This document shows positions 1-11,997 of a stretch of DNA of 64,000 nt, in pieces. The first letter of the stretch is position 1, and each line of letters begins with the position of its first letter. Under the pieces are notes generated by a model. That model searched no databases. It saw only the letters and a program-made list of their open reading frames with translations, and was not told the origin of the DNA. The translations under genes were made by a program, and so were the position numbers. Origin of the DNA: Protula sp. h YS-2021 (taxonomy: Eukaryota > Annelida > Polychaeta > Sabellida > Serpulidae); the NCBI GenBank assembly GCA_949752745.1, contig OX457026.1, forward strand, positions 34,401,911 to 34,465,910, read 5' to 3'.

Positions 1-10
1 TTTATTACAG

Positions 11-2046
11 CCATTGATTACGCTCTTAAGACCAAACCCTGATCACCGAAGAAGACAACTCTGGAACTTGTTTCACTGGTGTATTGGTTATTCAGCGTGC
101 CTTTTGTCTTGTACGTACCTTTTAATATTTTACTACCTTGTTTAACTCTGGCGCTTCGTAATGCATCAACCCAAGGGCCATTTCTCTCCCAGCTAGTTTT
201 TAACTGACGATTGTTGAAAGCATATTAAATAAGTTGGAAAATAGTTAAATACATAAAGTGTTGTTGCTTAAAACACCAAGAAGAAAATTTTAAAAGTAGA
301 TGAAGAGGAGGAAGAAAGTTCCCTTGAGCACTAATGCAATTGGAGCGAGCGTCAATTATCAGTTTACCATCTGGTCTCGACATAGAGACCTAGGGATTAA
401 CAGGAAATTAATGCAATTGGCTCAAACGTCAATCATCAATTTACCATCTGGACTCGAAATGGAGACATAGGGATTACTAGATAAGACCTGAAACGAAATG
501 AGCTAACCTCCACTCCAAAAACTAAATATTCGGTTTTAACAGCCAAATGACTGAATATAAGCAACATTTCCATCATTCTTTACTTGTCTTTTTTAAGTTG
601 TGGTAATACTTATTGGCTTTGATATGCCAAAAGCAACCGCATTCATCAAGGATGCTAAGAGAGACTGGACGAAATGGCTTTCTGTTGTTCTCATGTGCTG
701 GAGTGTGATTATATGGTTTGTACTCGAAGTGCTCAGGTGTCGTAGGAAAAAGAAATTTAAAACAGGTACAACCATTAATGTATTTGGATAAATTTCTTGT
801 TTAGTTGAACACAGAGCTAGTTAAAATGTTCCATTAATTTCCTGTTAGAGAAATTTAACATTATTTATTATATATAATCACTTAATAAACAGCTTTTGGC
901 TCTGCTCATCAAGATAAGAAATTTGAGACAGGTACAACCATTTATTTAGTTATATTTCTTGTTTTGCAGAATTAAGATTGAGTTAGCTAGGAGTGTACCA
1001 TTAATGTTCTGCTAGAGCAACTGTGCAATATAGTTTATTATCTTGAATGAATTAACTCAGCAAGAAAGCTTTTAAGGTGATGATGTTTGTTTCACGTGCA
1101 CTGATTGAGCAAGAACATAAAGATGTAATTAGTATAACATGGCTTGTTAGATGCTGTAGACAAACAGGGCAACAAGAACGCTGTAGGGATTCAAATGGAC
1201 GAATCCACTCCCGGAAATCAAAATTCCACACATAAAATTAGCAATGCTGTAGACAAACAGGGCAACAACAACGCTGTAGGGATTCAAATGGACGAATCCA
1301 CACCCGGAAATCAAAATTCCACCCATAAAATTAGCAATGTAAGATATTTTTGTTGTTCAACACTTTCAAGACAATATCTTACTTGATTTAATAAAATTCA
1401 CACATTCTAATTCTTTTTTAAATCTTGATAATCCATGGCAATACATATCATCTGTATAGCATTCGTACAGTTTTGCTCATAGAATGGCAGTCGTCATAGT
1501 AATTGTCTCATTTGACGGCTGTTATACAATAAGCACACATATTCAGTGCTTATAGTTCTCACAATATCTTATTTGCAACCAATACTTTTGAAATAAAGCC
1601 TCATCAAGCTGCAGTAGTCTGTCAAAAGACAGAGAAACACATCATCTCTTAACTCTTTGGCCACGCCAATAAAACACCAATAACATATCGTACAGTTCTC
1701 GGTACTGCTGTGTCAATGGGACACTTACGTCTATGAATAAAAGTATCAGTGACACTATCAGTGAACAAACAATATTGCAATATAACAGGTGGACAAAGTT
1801 TACGTCGAATATATAAACACCGCTCCGAAAATTAAATCAATATACGCCAATTTTTGATGTGGTTGATATTAATAAGTTCATTCAAGTGTCCGTGCAATAA
1901 AGAAAATGTATTGCAAAAAATGATGCATGTTTATCTTGTTACAGAATATGAAGGTTAACAACATAATATTGGTTGTTTACTTCACTGGGGCCACCGCGAT
2001 GTTTCTGGCTATCTTGATTGGTATAGCATCAGCTAAAACTGACTAA
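11..2046 (+). CDS. FRRS1-like DOMON/cytochrome b561 protein, C-terminal four exons (5' part outside window)
   Basis: Four exons are visible at 11-110, 598-765, 1151-1338 and 1945-2046 (TAA stop at 2044-2046). Each has AG before and, except the last, GT after it, and the intron phases agree throughout (phase 1, 1, 0). Exon 1 encodes RPNPDHRR followed by WNLFHWCIGYSACLL, which matches the late heme-histidine helix of cytochrome b561 in ferric-chelate reductase-1/DOMON proteins. Exon 2 continues with an ILIGFDMP turn, a second membrane helix (WLSVVLMCWSVIIWFVLEVL) and a basic RCRRKKK stop-transfer. Exon 3 is a hydrophilic linker made of two copies of a 31-residue unit. Exon 4 adds a last membrane helix and a short tail ending AKTD. 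The family moves electrons across membranes to reduce ferric iron; this role is inferred. A polyadenylation signal AATAAA lies at 2540-2545. The DOMON domain and first helices would lie upstream of the window. Confidence 0.75.
751..1018 (+). repeat. Imperfect tandem duplication of an exon end plus intron
   Basis: The segment 751-847 (last 15 bases of the second exon plus intron) recurs in diverged form at 916-1018. Both contain AGAAATTT, ACAGGTACAACCAT, TTTCTTGTT and CTGTTAGAG/CTGCTAGAG in the same order. The second copy keeps a possible donor after GAGACAG and follows ATCAAG, so a microexon is conceivable but unsupported. Confidence 0.6.
1153..1338 (+). repeat. 93-bp in-frame tandem duplication inside a coding exon
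   Basis: Two copies, 1153-1245 and 1246-1338, differ at only three bases. The unit encodes a 31-residue segment beginning AVDKQGN and ending THKISN. The second copy ends exactly at the splice donor (AAT followed by GTAAGA), so the duplication keeps the reading frame. It lengthens the linker between the last two membrane helices of the FRRS1-like protein. Confidence 0.85.
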
Positions 2047-3964
2047 GCATTCACTATTATTTACCAGCTTGACATGGAGAATAATCGACATACTATGTCC
2101 TCTTGAGATGAGACAATGCGTTAGAGCATAATCTGCCCATAATTTATCCAAGCTCATAAAGCTTATAAGAAACCTAAACAGGTTTTAAAACTGTTATTGT
2201 TAATATCTGTTAGATCAAGTTGTACCAGACCAAAGTACTAATCAGTAAAAAGCTTCCAAATGTGAACATTAATAGTTAACAGTTCGAAGAGGAAATATTG
2301 TATTATTCGTTTTGCTGAGAAATGGCATTGTGTTATAGCTGTTTCTGAATCATCAAATGTTTTATTAAATATATAAATCATGTAATTTTAAGTACTTTTA
2401 GAATTTTTGAAATATTCCAATGGATAAATTTTAATCCAGAAAACAATCAAACTAAAGTGAAAGAAAGTTGAAGATGATTATAGTTACCCTCACAACTAAG
2501 TACATTGATTCTTCCACATTAAGACCTCTAACGGGTCTAAATAAAAAAGTCCTTTTTAAAAGGCCATTAAAATGAAAGCGAAAGTAAACATCGCTGCACA
2601 GTACAATTTGGAGGGGTCTTTAAGTGTTTCTCCTCTGAACCATTGACAAATAGTTTAAGGCATAATTTTCAGGCCGTTATTTGGTTCTCCAATAAGCTCT
2701 TCAGTTCTGAGATACACAGAATGCATCCAATTTTTTTTTGAAATTATTCTTATATGAACAGTGTGCATTTCCTTTACGAAGAGTGGGCGAACTTAGCCAG
2801 TGCAACCCTTTTTTTAACAGTTTGCATACTAGATTGCCATAAGATCCAGATTATATTTCAAATAAAAGTATATCAACACAGTTCCATTTTTGTGTTATGA
2901 TAACTATACAGCGCTATACGTGCACCTTTTTTGTTTGGAAGTTACATGCTACTTAAAGTTTAATAAAAGTGGACTAGCCTGTAACTCATTTCATCTGCAT
3001 ATGAGCAATTGTATCCCAATTGATTGCTGTGGTGCAAGTTGTTAATTGTTTTGAAACACATTTTATTGAGGAAGAGGGTGTTATTGAACAATTCGCTGCT
3101 GGATTTTAGTAGGTGTCGTTGAGACATAGCAGTTGGCACACACTTAAACTGGTTTCGTTCGAATAACCTTAACTGTGAACCTCAGATAGGTCATTTTTTT
3201 GCTCTCAAATACATGTATTTGTGTGATCGTATTCGTTATTGGCAACTATCATATTACAACAGACCTGTTTACTTGTGTATCTTCTTGATTGCTTAAAACA
3301 GATGTAAAATCTCATTGTAATTTATCATCTGTTATATAATAATGTTTTGCTTAAGTAAATAAAGATATAATATTTGTGTAATTATAGCACTGCGAATTTT
3401 TTAGCAATACATTATCACTTCGAAAATAAATATTGACCAATATTACTATAAATTTACTTCGCTGCATATTTTCAGTCGCCAGACCTTTTATATTTGCCAA
3501 ATTATTTTCCGAAGCTATGCTCTGTTGGAGTCACTTATATAGCGAAACTGTTCAACGTTAATCCAGGTTTACTAAACTTAATTCAATTCGCATTTGATAC
3601 TTTTTATCAAAGCACTTCTTATGTGCCGCGCTAAAGTCTGAAGTTAGCTCATATTGATGTGTCAGTGATCTTATCCGTTTGTCCCAGCGTGAACAGAGAG
3701 GGTAAAAATAAAACTTCATATTAGCAGTTGGTTTATAGTATTTAATTCTCTGAAATAAATACAAAAAGGGACGAGCATACTCATTCGCTTATACCGATGT
3801 ACTGTGTAGTTTATAATAGTCTTTGCAAAGAAACTTGCGCTGAAACTATCTCCATGAAATTTAAAGATTCAAACGTTTATGTATACATCAGCATCAGACA
3901 AATTCGAATTGCTGAATGCTGTGTGTTTCTGGTGGATGTTCCAGTGTATTTACTCTATGTGCAT
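2047..3964. other. 3' UTR and AT-rich intergenic sequence
   Basis: After the stop codon the sequence is AT-rich with a polyadenylation signal at 2540-2545. I see no further exon, RNA gene or recognisable mobile element up to the BEL insertion. Confidence 0.5.
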
Positions 3965-5169
3965 TGTTAGGTCCACCAAGTTCCATGTCACGAACTTTCG
4001 TTCCGTAAATGTTTTTGGACGGTTTTAATATATGTACCGTAGTTTTTGGGTTTCAACTTTGTTATCGAAATATGTCGAGTTTGGTATCGTTGTGTTCATC
4101 AAAATATGCTCTTTACAATGTGTCTTTTTAAAATTGCTTTAAAATTTAATTTCGGGTTATAAATTAAGTTTTAATAATTTCCTGTCTTTTTAAATTCGAA
4201 AGTTAATTGCATTCGTGTTATTGGGGTTAACACTTGCCCCTAATTGCAATTAGTGTCAGCGGCGCACCACATCTCCAGTGTTAGGATCATGTTCGCCTGC
4301 TCGCTAATCCTGACATCGCTTACTCGCTCAGCCCCTTAATTGGAGTTGGTGCCAGCGCCGCGCGACATCTCCGCTGTTAGGATTAATTTGGCCTGCCCGT
4401 TAATCCCAGCAGCGTTTTACTCAGTCAGAGCGGGTGGTATGCCTTACTCGTTAGCCTTAGCCAATCACGTTCCAGAACCAAATCACTCCGGTGAATCCGA
4501 AGCGTATATAAGCGGCGTTTTTTGGTGTAAAAATCAGTACAACTTGAAATCATAAGAATTACTGCTCTACGACGAATCAGCAACGGAATTCACTTGTGAA
4601 CTTCACAGCGGATAACAACAATAGCGGAATAGTGTTAAGTTATTGTGAAAAATAGCAAGAATTCAAGTGGAAACTGTAAATTTATAGGAGTCTAGGAAAT
4701 AGCTAACGGTATTTCAGGCTTGTAGATTGGAAGACCGCAATATCTGGTATGTTCTGTCGTGTTATAAATAGGCATTAAGGTTAAATTGTACTATTTTTAG
4801 TGGGCTTCTTGTGTTGATTTCAGTCCGAAAAACCTTTTTGATTTGAGTATCGGAGCCTCTATACGGCTTCACCGTAATATGAGTGTTTGCATTACGTTTA
4901 GAATTATATTCTCGCATGTTTTTTAATTGTTGTTCATTCTCTGTTATGACGCAGAGAATAAGTGTCCGGGGTACAGTGTCCAGTGTACAGTGTCCGGAGT
5001 ACAGTGTCCGGAGTACAGTGTACAGTGTCCGAAGTCAACGTCCAACGCGGAATAAAACTTGCACTGCATTACTCAATTGCTAGTCTTTCTTATTCGAAAG
5101 TAATAAATTAGAGCCGAATAAATTCACGTGGTTTCGAGTACATATATGAGTCCAACGGTGGACTCGACA
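3965..5169 (+). repeat. BEL 5' LTR
   Basis: 1,205 bp, TG...CA ends. It contains an imperfect internal duplication in the probable U3 (about 4254-4330 and 4349-4430, both with the ACATCTCC and GTTAGGAT words), a TATA box at 4505-4511, a short tandem array of the word TACAGTGTCCGGAG at about 4962-5033, and AATAAA at 5051-5056. An open frame of 71 codons at 4340-4555 lies across the promoter and recurs in the other LTR; I take it as incidental. Confidence 0.95.
4505..4511 (+). promoter_or_regulatory. TATA box of BEL LTR
   Basis: TATATAA in the context GCGTATATAAGCGGCG, repeated at 11329-11335 in the 3' LTR. Its place in mid-LTR, upstream of AATAAA at 5051, fits a U3 promoter driving the element. 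Confidence 0.7.
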
Positions 5170-5242
5170 ATTCTCAGATAGGTCTCGAACCTGCCCAGCC
5201 CTCTCTCGCTGGTATTGAGTATCAGTGCAAGTTTTGGAGGAT

Positions 5243-6850
5243 ATGGCGGAGGCAGCGGCCAAGACGAAATCCAAGACTGAGAAGGCACTGGAGAGAGCAG
5301 CCAACACCGTGCTCACCCACGTCAGAAAGGGCGATGAAGCGAAGGCGGGAAGCAGTCTCCGGAGGGTGCGGGCGCTGTTGGGCGAACTTCAACAGCAGCA
5401 CGACGACCTGAGGGAGGTGGCCGATGAGGCAGTCCAGGCAGCAGCCAAGGCAAGCCTAGAGGCATTTGCACAGAGGGTGAAGGATGCCGAGGACCAGTAT
5501 GCGGCGATGCAGGAGCCGGCCACCGACGGGGAGGATGAGGAAGACGAGGAACATGACGACGCCAATGGGGCGCTTCCTGGTGACAATCCGCAGCCAAGCA
5601 GCAGCGGTGCAAACCACGGAGCCAAGGCGGCGGACTTGACACGAGACCCCACAGCCGAATTGGAGAAGGCGCGCCGCGAAGCGCAGCAAATTGCGCTTGA
5701 AATAGAGTGCCTGAAGACCGAAAAGATGCGGAGGGAGCTCGAAGCGCTGCGAAGTGAAATGGCCAAACCAGTTACCGTAAGCCCAGTGGTTCCCAGCCAC
5801 TACAGCACCCAGCCAACCTGGTCTGAAGCCCGCCGCTGCATCGACCGCGCCGACCTGCCGCGCTTCACAGGCAGACAAGCTGAATACGCCAGCTACATCC
5901 ACAGGTTTCAAACTGTCGTGGAAAGCGTCGTGAGCCAACCGAAGGATAGGTTGTCCTACCTCATCATGACACTCGAGGGGAGACCTTAAGAGTTGGTGGA
6001 GGACTGTGTCCTGATCCGCGATGCCGCGGAGGGATACAAGATTGCAAGGGATTCCCTGCACCAGTTCTATGGGAAGTGTGACCGCACCATAGAGCAGTGC
6101 CTCGACGGTCTGACGAAGGGACCAATCATCAAGGCACACGACGCTGACGCCCTGACCAACCTGGCACAAGACATGCGGAGAGTCAGCATTAAGCTGAAGG
6201 CGCTCAACTGTCACCATGACCTGGACAACAAGGCAAACCTGCTGAAGATAGCCAGCCGCCTACCAAGGAGTGCCCACGAGCAATGGGCAAGGGAAGCGCT
6301 GAAGATCTCAGTCCGCGGGAGAGATCCCATGTTTGATGACCTAGCACAGTTTGTGATGACCGAAGCAGAGCTAGCCAGCAGCTACCACGGAAGAGGCGTG
6401 AGCAGGAGACTGGAGTCCACGACCACGTCTTCTCACGCACCAAAAGTGGGTCATTCGAGGCAGCGCACCAGGGCCGCCACGTCCATGGCTACCTCGGCCA
6501 CAGTCACCGAGGCGGAGCTCGGATCTAGCCAAGATAGCTCCAACGCCGTTCCGAGACGCTGTCCAGCGTGCACTAGCACATGCGAACGCCTTGAGAAATG
6601 CTCGGCGTTCAAGAAGATGAGCGTGAAGGATAGGGTGCAGGTCCTGCGCAGGATCAGGGGTTGCATGAACTGCTTCCGCCCTAGACACTACGCCAGGGAC
6701 TGCCGTCAGGTCAAGGGTTGCCAGGTACCGGAATGCAACCTGAAGCACCACGCCATGATGCATGAGTGGTCCACACCAGTCACCATATCGGCAAACCATC
6801 AGTTCAACGGAACACTTCCTGGGCGTGGTCCCAGTGTCGATAGAGGTTGA
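5243..6850 (+). pseudogene. gag: BEL Gag, interrupted by an in-frame stop
   Basis: I take the first ATG at 5243. The frame stays open to a TAA at 5987-5989 and continues in the same frame to 6850, so the break is a single nonsense codon. The N-terminal part is helical and charged (long Glu/Asp and Lys-rich stretches). The middle shows the DLPRFTGRQAEYASYIHRF region typical of BEL Gag before the capsid-like domain. The C-terminal part carries a CMNCFRPRHYARDC zinc knuckle (CX2CX4HX4C) followed by a second Cys/His cluster ending KHHAMMHE, as in Pao/BEL Gag proteins. Gag should form the particle that packages the element RNA. The stop would remove the nucleic-acid binding end of the protein. Confidence 0.9.
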
Positions 6851-8498
6851 GGGAAGGGTACACCACACGTATGCCTTGCTGGACAATGATTCACAGAAGT
6901 CCCTCTGCACCAACAAACTTGCCGACAGTCTTCATGTCGCCTCCCGACCGGTGACCTTTCATGTCAACAGCGTCACTGACCAAGGATACAAGGGACGAGA
7001 GCTGGATATGACACTGAGGCTAGAAGGAGGCGGCGCCATGACCATACAAAGGGTCTGGACGATAAATCATTTGCCGGTGACTGTAGAACACATTGCCACG
7101 ACCCGTGACCTGAAGTCATGGCCTCACTTAGCAGGGATTAAGGCCCCTACGCGACCCAAGGGAGACATCGGGCTGCTAATCGGGATCGACGTACCCTCAG
7201 CCCACGTGCCGCTTGACGTGAAGAGAGGTGCTGACGGCGAGCCATATGCGGTCAAGACGCTCCTGGGGTGGTCAGTACGGGGGCCAAAGACCACCGCGCC
7301 CACTACAAGGAGGACGGCGGTCGTAGGTTGCACAAGCGTGTGCCGGACCACGGACCTGGAGCTGCGCCGAATGTACGAAGCGGACTTTTCAGAGAAACCG
7401 AAGGCCAACGGCGGCGGCTCCATAGAGGACAAACAGGCACTGACGATGATGCAGAATACACTGGCCATGGATGAAAACCACTACCAGCTGGGGCTCCCAT
7501 GGCGGAAGGAAGATCCCCAACTACCAGACAGTCGCTATCAAGCCGAACAACGACTCCGGGGCCTCAAGAAGCGCTTCATTAAAGACCCGGATTACAAGGA
7601 GAAATACGTAGCCACCATGGAGGACTACATCGATCAAGGCCACGCCGAACCCGCTGAAGAAGAAGGGCAGACCGGAAAGACCTGGTACCAACCTCACCAC
7701 GGCATCACAAACCCTCACAAGCCGGGAAAGGTTCGGGTAGTCTTTGACGCAGCTGCCAGAAGTGGAGGGGTCTCCTTAAACAGTGCACTCCTCCAAGGAC
7801 CAGACTTAGTAAACGACCTCGTCGGCGTACTGATGCGGTTTCGACAAGACAAGGTGGCGCTCGCGGCAGACATCAGGCAAATGTTTCACCAGGTGCGCGT
7901 TCAGCCGAGTGACAGAGATGCCTTACGATTCTTATGGTGGCCACAAGGTGACACCTCACAGCCAGCGAAGACCTTCAGGATGGCAGTGCATATTTTTGGC
8001 GCGACCTCCTCACCCAGCTGCACGACCTTTGCACTGAGACAAGCTGCAGAAGACCAGCGGGGGGAGTTTCCGGAAGCAGTGACACGCGCCGTCCTGAGGT
8101 CATTCTACGTTGATGACTTCCTGAAGTCCGTTGCAACTACCGAAGAAGCCTCGAGACTGGTCGAAGACATGACCCGACTGCTGCGCAACAGAGGTTTTTC
8201 CCTTGAAAAGTGGATGTGTTCCGACCGCCGCGTGATTGAGGAAATTCAGGAACACCTCAGAAGTGGATCTACGCGGGAGTTCACAGCCACCGACCAACTA
8301 CCACAAGAACGGGCCCTTGGACTGGAGTGGGACCTCGAAGAAGACGTCTTCAGATTCGAGGTTCAACAGCTCGACAAGCCGGTGACTCGACGTGGGATAC
8401 TCAGTGAGATCAGCTCAATCTTCGATCCGCTAGGCCTCGTGGCCCCAGTCCTGCTACCCGGCCGACAGATGTACAGGAACTCTGCCGAGACGACGTAG
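6762..8498 (+). pseudogene. pol: BEL Pol part 1: aspartic protease and reverse transcriptase
   Basis: This frame is shifted relative to Gag and overlaps its end by about 88 bases. The protease begins near residue 37 of the frame as YALLDNDSQ; the usual active-site D-(S/T/N)-G triplet reads D-N-D, so the flap glycine is lost. Reverse transcriptase follows from about residue 310, with VRVVFDAAAR, ALAADIRQMFHQV and the catalytic FYVDDFLKS at residues 448-456, clearly of BEL/Pao type. The frame runs into a stop at 8498 just after the LLPGRQM region, where homologous proteins read straight on into RNase H. A one-base loss near 8465-8475 explains this, because the continuation is open in the next frame. 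Confidence 0.9.
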
Positions 8499-10666
8499 GA
8501 TGGGACCAACGCCTCCCTAAGGGCCAGACCGACAGATTTAGATTCTGGGTTGCCAGCCTCGCCGCCATGCAGATGTTCAAGATACCCCGCCACTACGCAG
8601 TGAACCTGGGGAACGCGGTTACCGACGTCCAACTGCACGTCTTTTCCGACGCCAGTGAGCGAGGGTATGGCGCCTGCGCCTACTTGAGGATGACGGACGT
8701 TGATGGCAACACCGCCTGTCAACTAGTGCTCGGAAAGTCACGTGTCGCCCCGATGAAAACGCAGACGCTGCCCCGCTTAGAGTTGACAGCCGCAGTGGTC
8801 GGGGCGAGACTGGCCGGCCAGTGCCTGAGGGAACTGGACCATCAAATCACCCGCGTAACCATGTGGACGGACTCGATGATTGTTCTGGGCTACGTCACCA
8901 ACCGGAGACGGCGCTTCAAGGCCTTCGTAGCCAACCGCCTGACGACCATTCTTGAGACTACGGAGCCGGAACAGTGGCGCCACGTGGACGGAAAACAGAA
9001 TCCCGCCGACCTGGCGTCCAGAGGGATCGCCCCTGACGACTCTGCTGCCATGAAGATATGGCTGGAGGGACCGACCTTTCTACAAAGACCGGAGTCGGAA
9101 TGGCCAACCACGCAATCGGCACCAGAAACCCCCGAAGACGACCCGGAGTTCAAGGCGGAAGTCAACGTTGCAGCGGCCACTACGGACCCAGACCCACTCC
9201 AGAGACTGATAGAACGCTACAGCACCCTGAGAAAACTACGCCGTCACGCCGCCTGGTGGCGCCGCTTTGCTGCCGGTAAACGCGGAACTGAACCCTTGAC
9301 GGCCGAAGAGATCCAGAACGCCGAAGTAGCCTTAGTCCGGGTTGTGCAGAGCCTGAGCTTCCCGGAGGAGTATCGAAGCCTGGAGTCCGGGGACAAGATA
9401 AAGAAGGGAAGCAAGTTAGCCTCGCTCGACCCGCGACTAGAAGACGGAATTTTAGTGGTGGGAGGGCGACTACAACACAGCCCACTGCCCGAGAGCGCCA
9501 AGCACCCTCGTATCATGCCGGAAAAGCACCATCTGACGTCACTGATCATTCGCGACGCCCACGAGTGCCAACACCATTCGGGTACCAATCACGTGCTCGC
9601 CACCGTTCGGCAGAGGTACTGGGTGATCCATGGACGCGCCGCCGTAAAACGTCAGCTGAAGCAGTGCCTGATGTGTCGACGGCTCTTCGGCTCCCGCGAA
9701 ACCCAGCAAATGGCCCCACTGGTGGAAGAGAGATTGAACCCGGTTGATCCCCCCTTCACCTATGTGGGGGTCGATTATTTTGGACCGATCCTTGTAAAAT
9801 GCCGCCGATCGACCGTGAAACGAAGGGGATGTCTGTTCACGTGCCTTGCCTCAAGAGCCATCCACATTGAGGTAGTCCATAGTCTGAATGCCGCGAGCTT
9901 CATTTCCGCGCTGCACCGCTTCTGCAGCCGCCGAGGCCGTCCCAAGGTGGTGTACAGCGACAATGGGACAAATTTTGTGGGTGCCGAGAAGGAACTGAGG
10001 GAAGAGCTGGAATCGTGGGCAGACGACATCGGGATCCGAACCGCCGACTACGGGATCGACTGGCGCTGCAACCCACCTCACGCTAGCCACCGTGGAGGCG
10101 CCACAGAACGGATGATCAGAAGCGTCAGGAAGATCCTGCTTGCCATAACCCGCGAACAGCCGCTCACGGACGAGATGCTCCTGACAACACTCGCCGAGGC
10201 CGAGCGGGTCGTGAACGACCGACCACTCACCTACTCGGGAGACGACCCGAACGACCCGGAAGTTCTCACACCGGCCAAGCTGGTTCTGCTGCACTCAAAT
10301 GGCTCCCGACCTATGGGGAAATTTACCGAGGACGAGAACTACACGCGTCGTTGGTGGCGCCGCGCGCAGCATTTGGCCAATGTTTTCTGGAAGCGCTGGT
10401 TGAAAGAATACGTGCAGACACTACAGGAAAGGCCGTGCTGGAGGACGGCTCGTGAGAATCTGCGCCCTGGAGATATCGTCCTCATCCGTGATACCAACAC
10501 ACCCAGAGGACAGTGGCCGATCGGACTGGTGCTAGAAATAGAGCCAAGTCGCGACGGGCTGGTTCGGGCCGTCAAGCTACGCAGCCGAGAAAAACAGGTT
10601 CGACGACCAGTAACGGAACTGGTGAACCTCGAAGACCGAACGAGGCCGGCCGAAGAAACAGAGTGA
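8473..10666 (+). pseudogene. pol: BEL Pol part 2: RNase H and integrase
   Basis: Frame continuing Pol after the frameshift; the first ATG is at 8567 but the homology starts upstream, near 8473. RNase H shows HVFSDASERGYGACAY and a later WTDSMIVLGYV. Integrase has an HHCC zinc domain (HECQHHSG ... CLMC), then the DDE core: aspartate in YVGVDYFGP, aspartate in YSDNGTNF, and glutamate in GGATERMIRSV. The C-terminal chromatin/DNA-binding part ends with a GDIVLIRD and GQWPIGLVLE segment typical of BEL elements. The frame itself is unbroken to the TGA at 10664-10666, and the catalytic residues of integrase are all present. Confidence 0.93.
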
Positions 10667-10788
10667 TGACTTAAGTTCGAGCCGCAGAGGGGTCCTCTTC
10701 ATTGCGTGCACTGCTCTGCGACTCATGGAATGGTGAACTTGGAGGTTCCACCCGGAGTGTTCTGGAAGCTTCGCTCCAGCGGGGGGAG

Positions 10789-11992
10789 TGTTAGGTCCAC
10801 CAAGTTCCATGTCACGAACTTTCGTTCCGTAAATGTTTTTGGACGGTTTTAATATATGTACCGTAGTTTTTGGGTTTCAACTTTGTTATCGAAATATGTC
10901 GAGTTTGGTATCGTTGTGTTCATCAAAATATGCTCTTTACAATGTGTCTTTTTAAAATTGCTTTAAAATTTAATTTCGGGTTATAAATTAAGTTTTAATA
11001 ATTTCCTGTCTTTTTAAATTCGAAAGTTAATTGCATTCGTGTTATTGGGGTTAACACTTGCCCCTAATTGCAATTAGTGTCAGCGGCGCACCACATCTCC
11101 AGTGTTAGGATCATGTTCGCCTGCTCGCTAATCCTGACATCGCTTACTCGCTCAGCCCCTTAATTGGAGTTGGTGCCAGCGCCGCGCGACATCTCCGCTG
11201 TTAGGATTAATTTAGCCTGCCCGTTAATCCCAGCAGCGTTTTACTCAGTCAGAGCGGGTGGTATGCCTTACTCGTTAGCCTTAGCCAATCACGTTCCAGA
11301 ACCAAATCACTCCGGTGAATCCGAAGCGTATATAAGCGGCGTTTTTTGGTGTAAAAATCAGTACAACTTGAAATCATAAGAATTACTGCTCTACGACGAA
11401 TCAGCAACGGAATTCACTTGTGAACTTCACAGCGGATAACAACAATAGCGGAATATTGTTAAGTTATTGTGAAAAATAGCAAGAATTCAAGTGGAAACTG
11501 TAAATTAATAGGAGTCTAGGAAATAGCTAACGGTATTTCAGGCTTGTAGATTGGAAGACCGCAATATCTGGTATGTTCTGTCGTGTTATAAATAGGCATT
11601 AAGGTTAAATTGTACCATTTTTAGTGGGCTTCTTGTGTTGATTTCAGTCCAAAAAACCTTTTTGATTTGAGTATCGGAACCTCTATACGGCTTCACCGTA
11701 ATATGAGTGTTTGCATTACGTTTAGAATTATATTTTCGCATGTTTTTAATTGTTGTTCATTCTCTGTTATGACGCAGAGAATCAGTGTCCGGGGTACAGT
11801 GTCCAGTGTACAGTGTCCGGAGTACAGTGTCCGGAGTACAGTGTACAGTGTCCGAAGTCAACGTCCAACGCGGAATAAAACTTGCACTGCATTACTCAAT
11901 TGCTAGTCTTTCTTATTCGAAAGTAATAAATTAGAGCCGAATAAATTCACGTGGTTTCGAGTACATACATGAGCCCAACGGTGGACTCGACA
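10789..11992 (+). repeat. BEL 3' LTR
   Basis: 1,204 bp, nearly identical to the 5' LTR. The differences are scattered substitutions plus one single-base T deletion, consistent with independent decay after insertion. AATAAA lies at 11874-11879. Directly followed by TGCAT, the right copy of the target duplication. Confidence 0.95.
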
Positions 11993-11997
11993 TGCAT

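Larger units (their letters stand above)
3965..11992 (+). mobile_element. BEL/Pao LTR retrotransposon, nearly complete but with disrupted frames
   Basis: Direct LTRs (3965-5169 and 10789-11992) begin TGTTAGG and end CTCGACA. They are flanked by the 5-bp duplication TGCAT at 3960-3964 and 11993-11997. The interior encodes Gag with zinc knuckles, aspartic protease, reverse transcriptase, RNase H and integrase in BEL/Pao order. A purine tract ending GCGGGGGGAG precedes the right LTR. The LTRs differ at about a dozen positions of roughly 1,205, so the insertion is fairly young. A nonsense codon, two frame changes and a changed protease active site show that this copy probably cannot move on its own. 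It is nested in AT-rich DNA of no other recognised origin. Confidence 0.95.

Noticed and set aside
916..930. Microexon ATAAGAAATTTGAGACAG-like in the FRRS1-like gene
   Set aside because: It lies in a diverged tandem duplication; the acceptor is weak and the main exon chain has consistent phases without it.
4340..4555. 71-codon frame in the BEL LTR, repeated at 11164-11379
   Set aside because: It lies across the TATA region of the LTR and has no domain; its repetition only reflects the LTR pair.
5170..5200. tRNA primer binding site after the BEL 5' LTR
   Set aside because: AGGTCTCGAACC resembles a T-arm complement, but the bases before it do not give TGG plus an acceptor match, so I could not support a specific tRNA.
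5322..6217. Long minus-strand frames across BEL gag
   Set aside because: Antisense of a GC-rich coding region; the plus strand has clear Gag homology.
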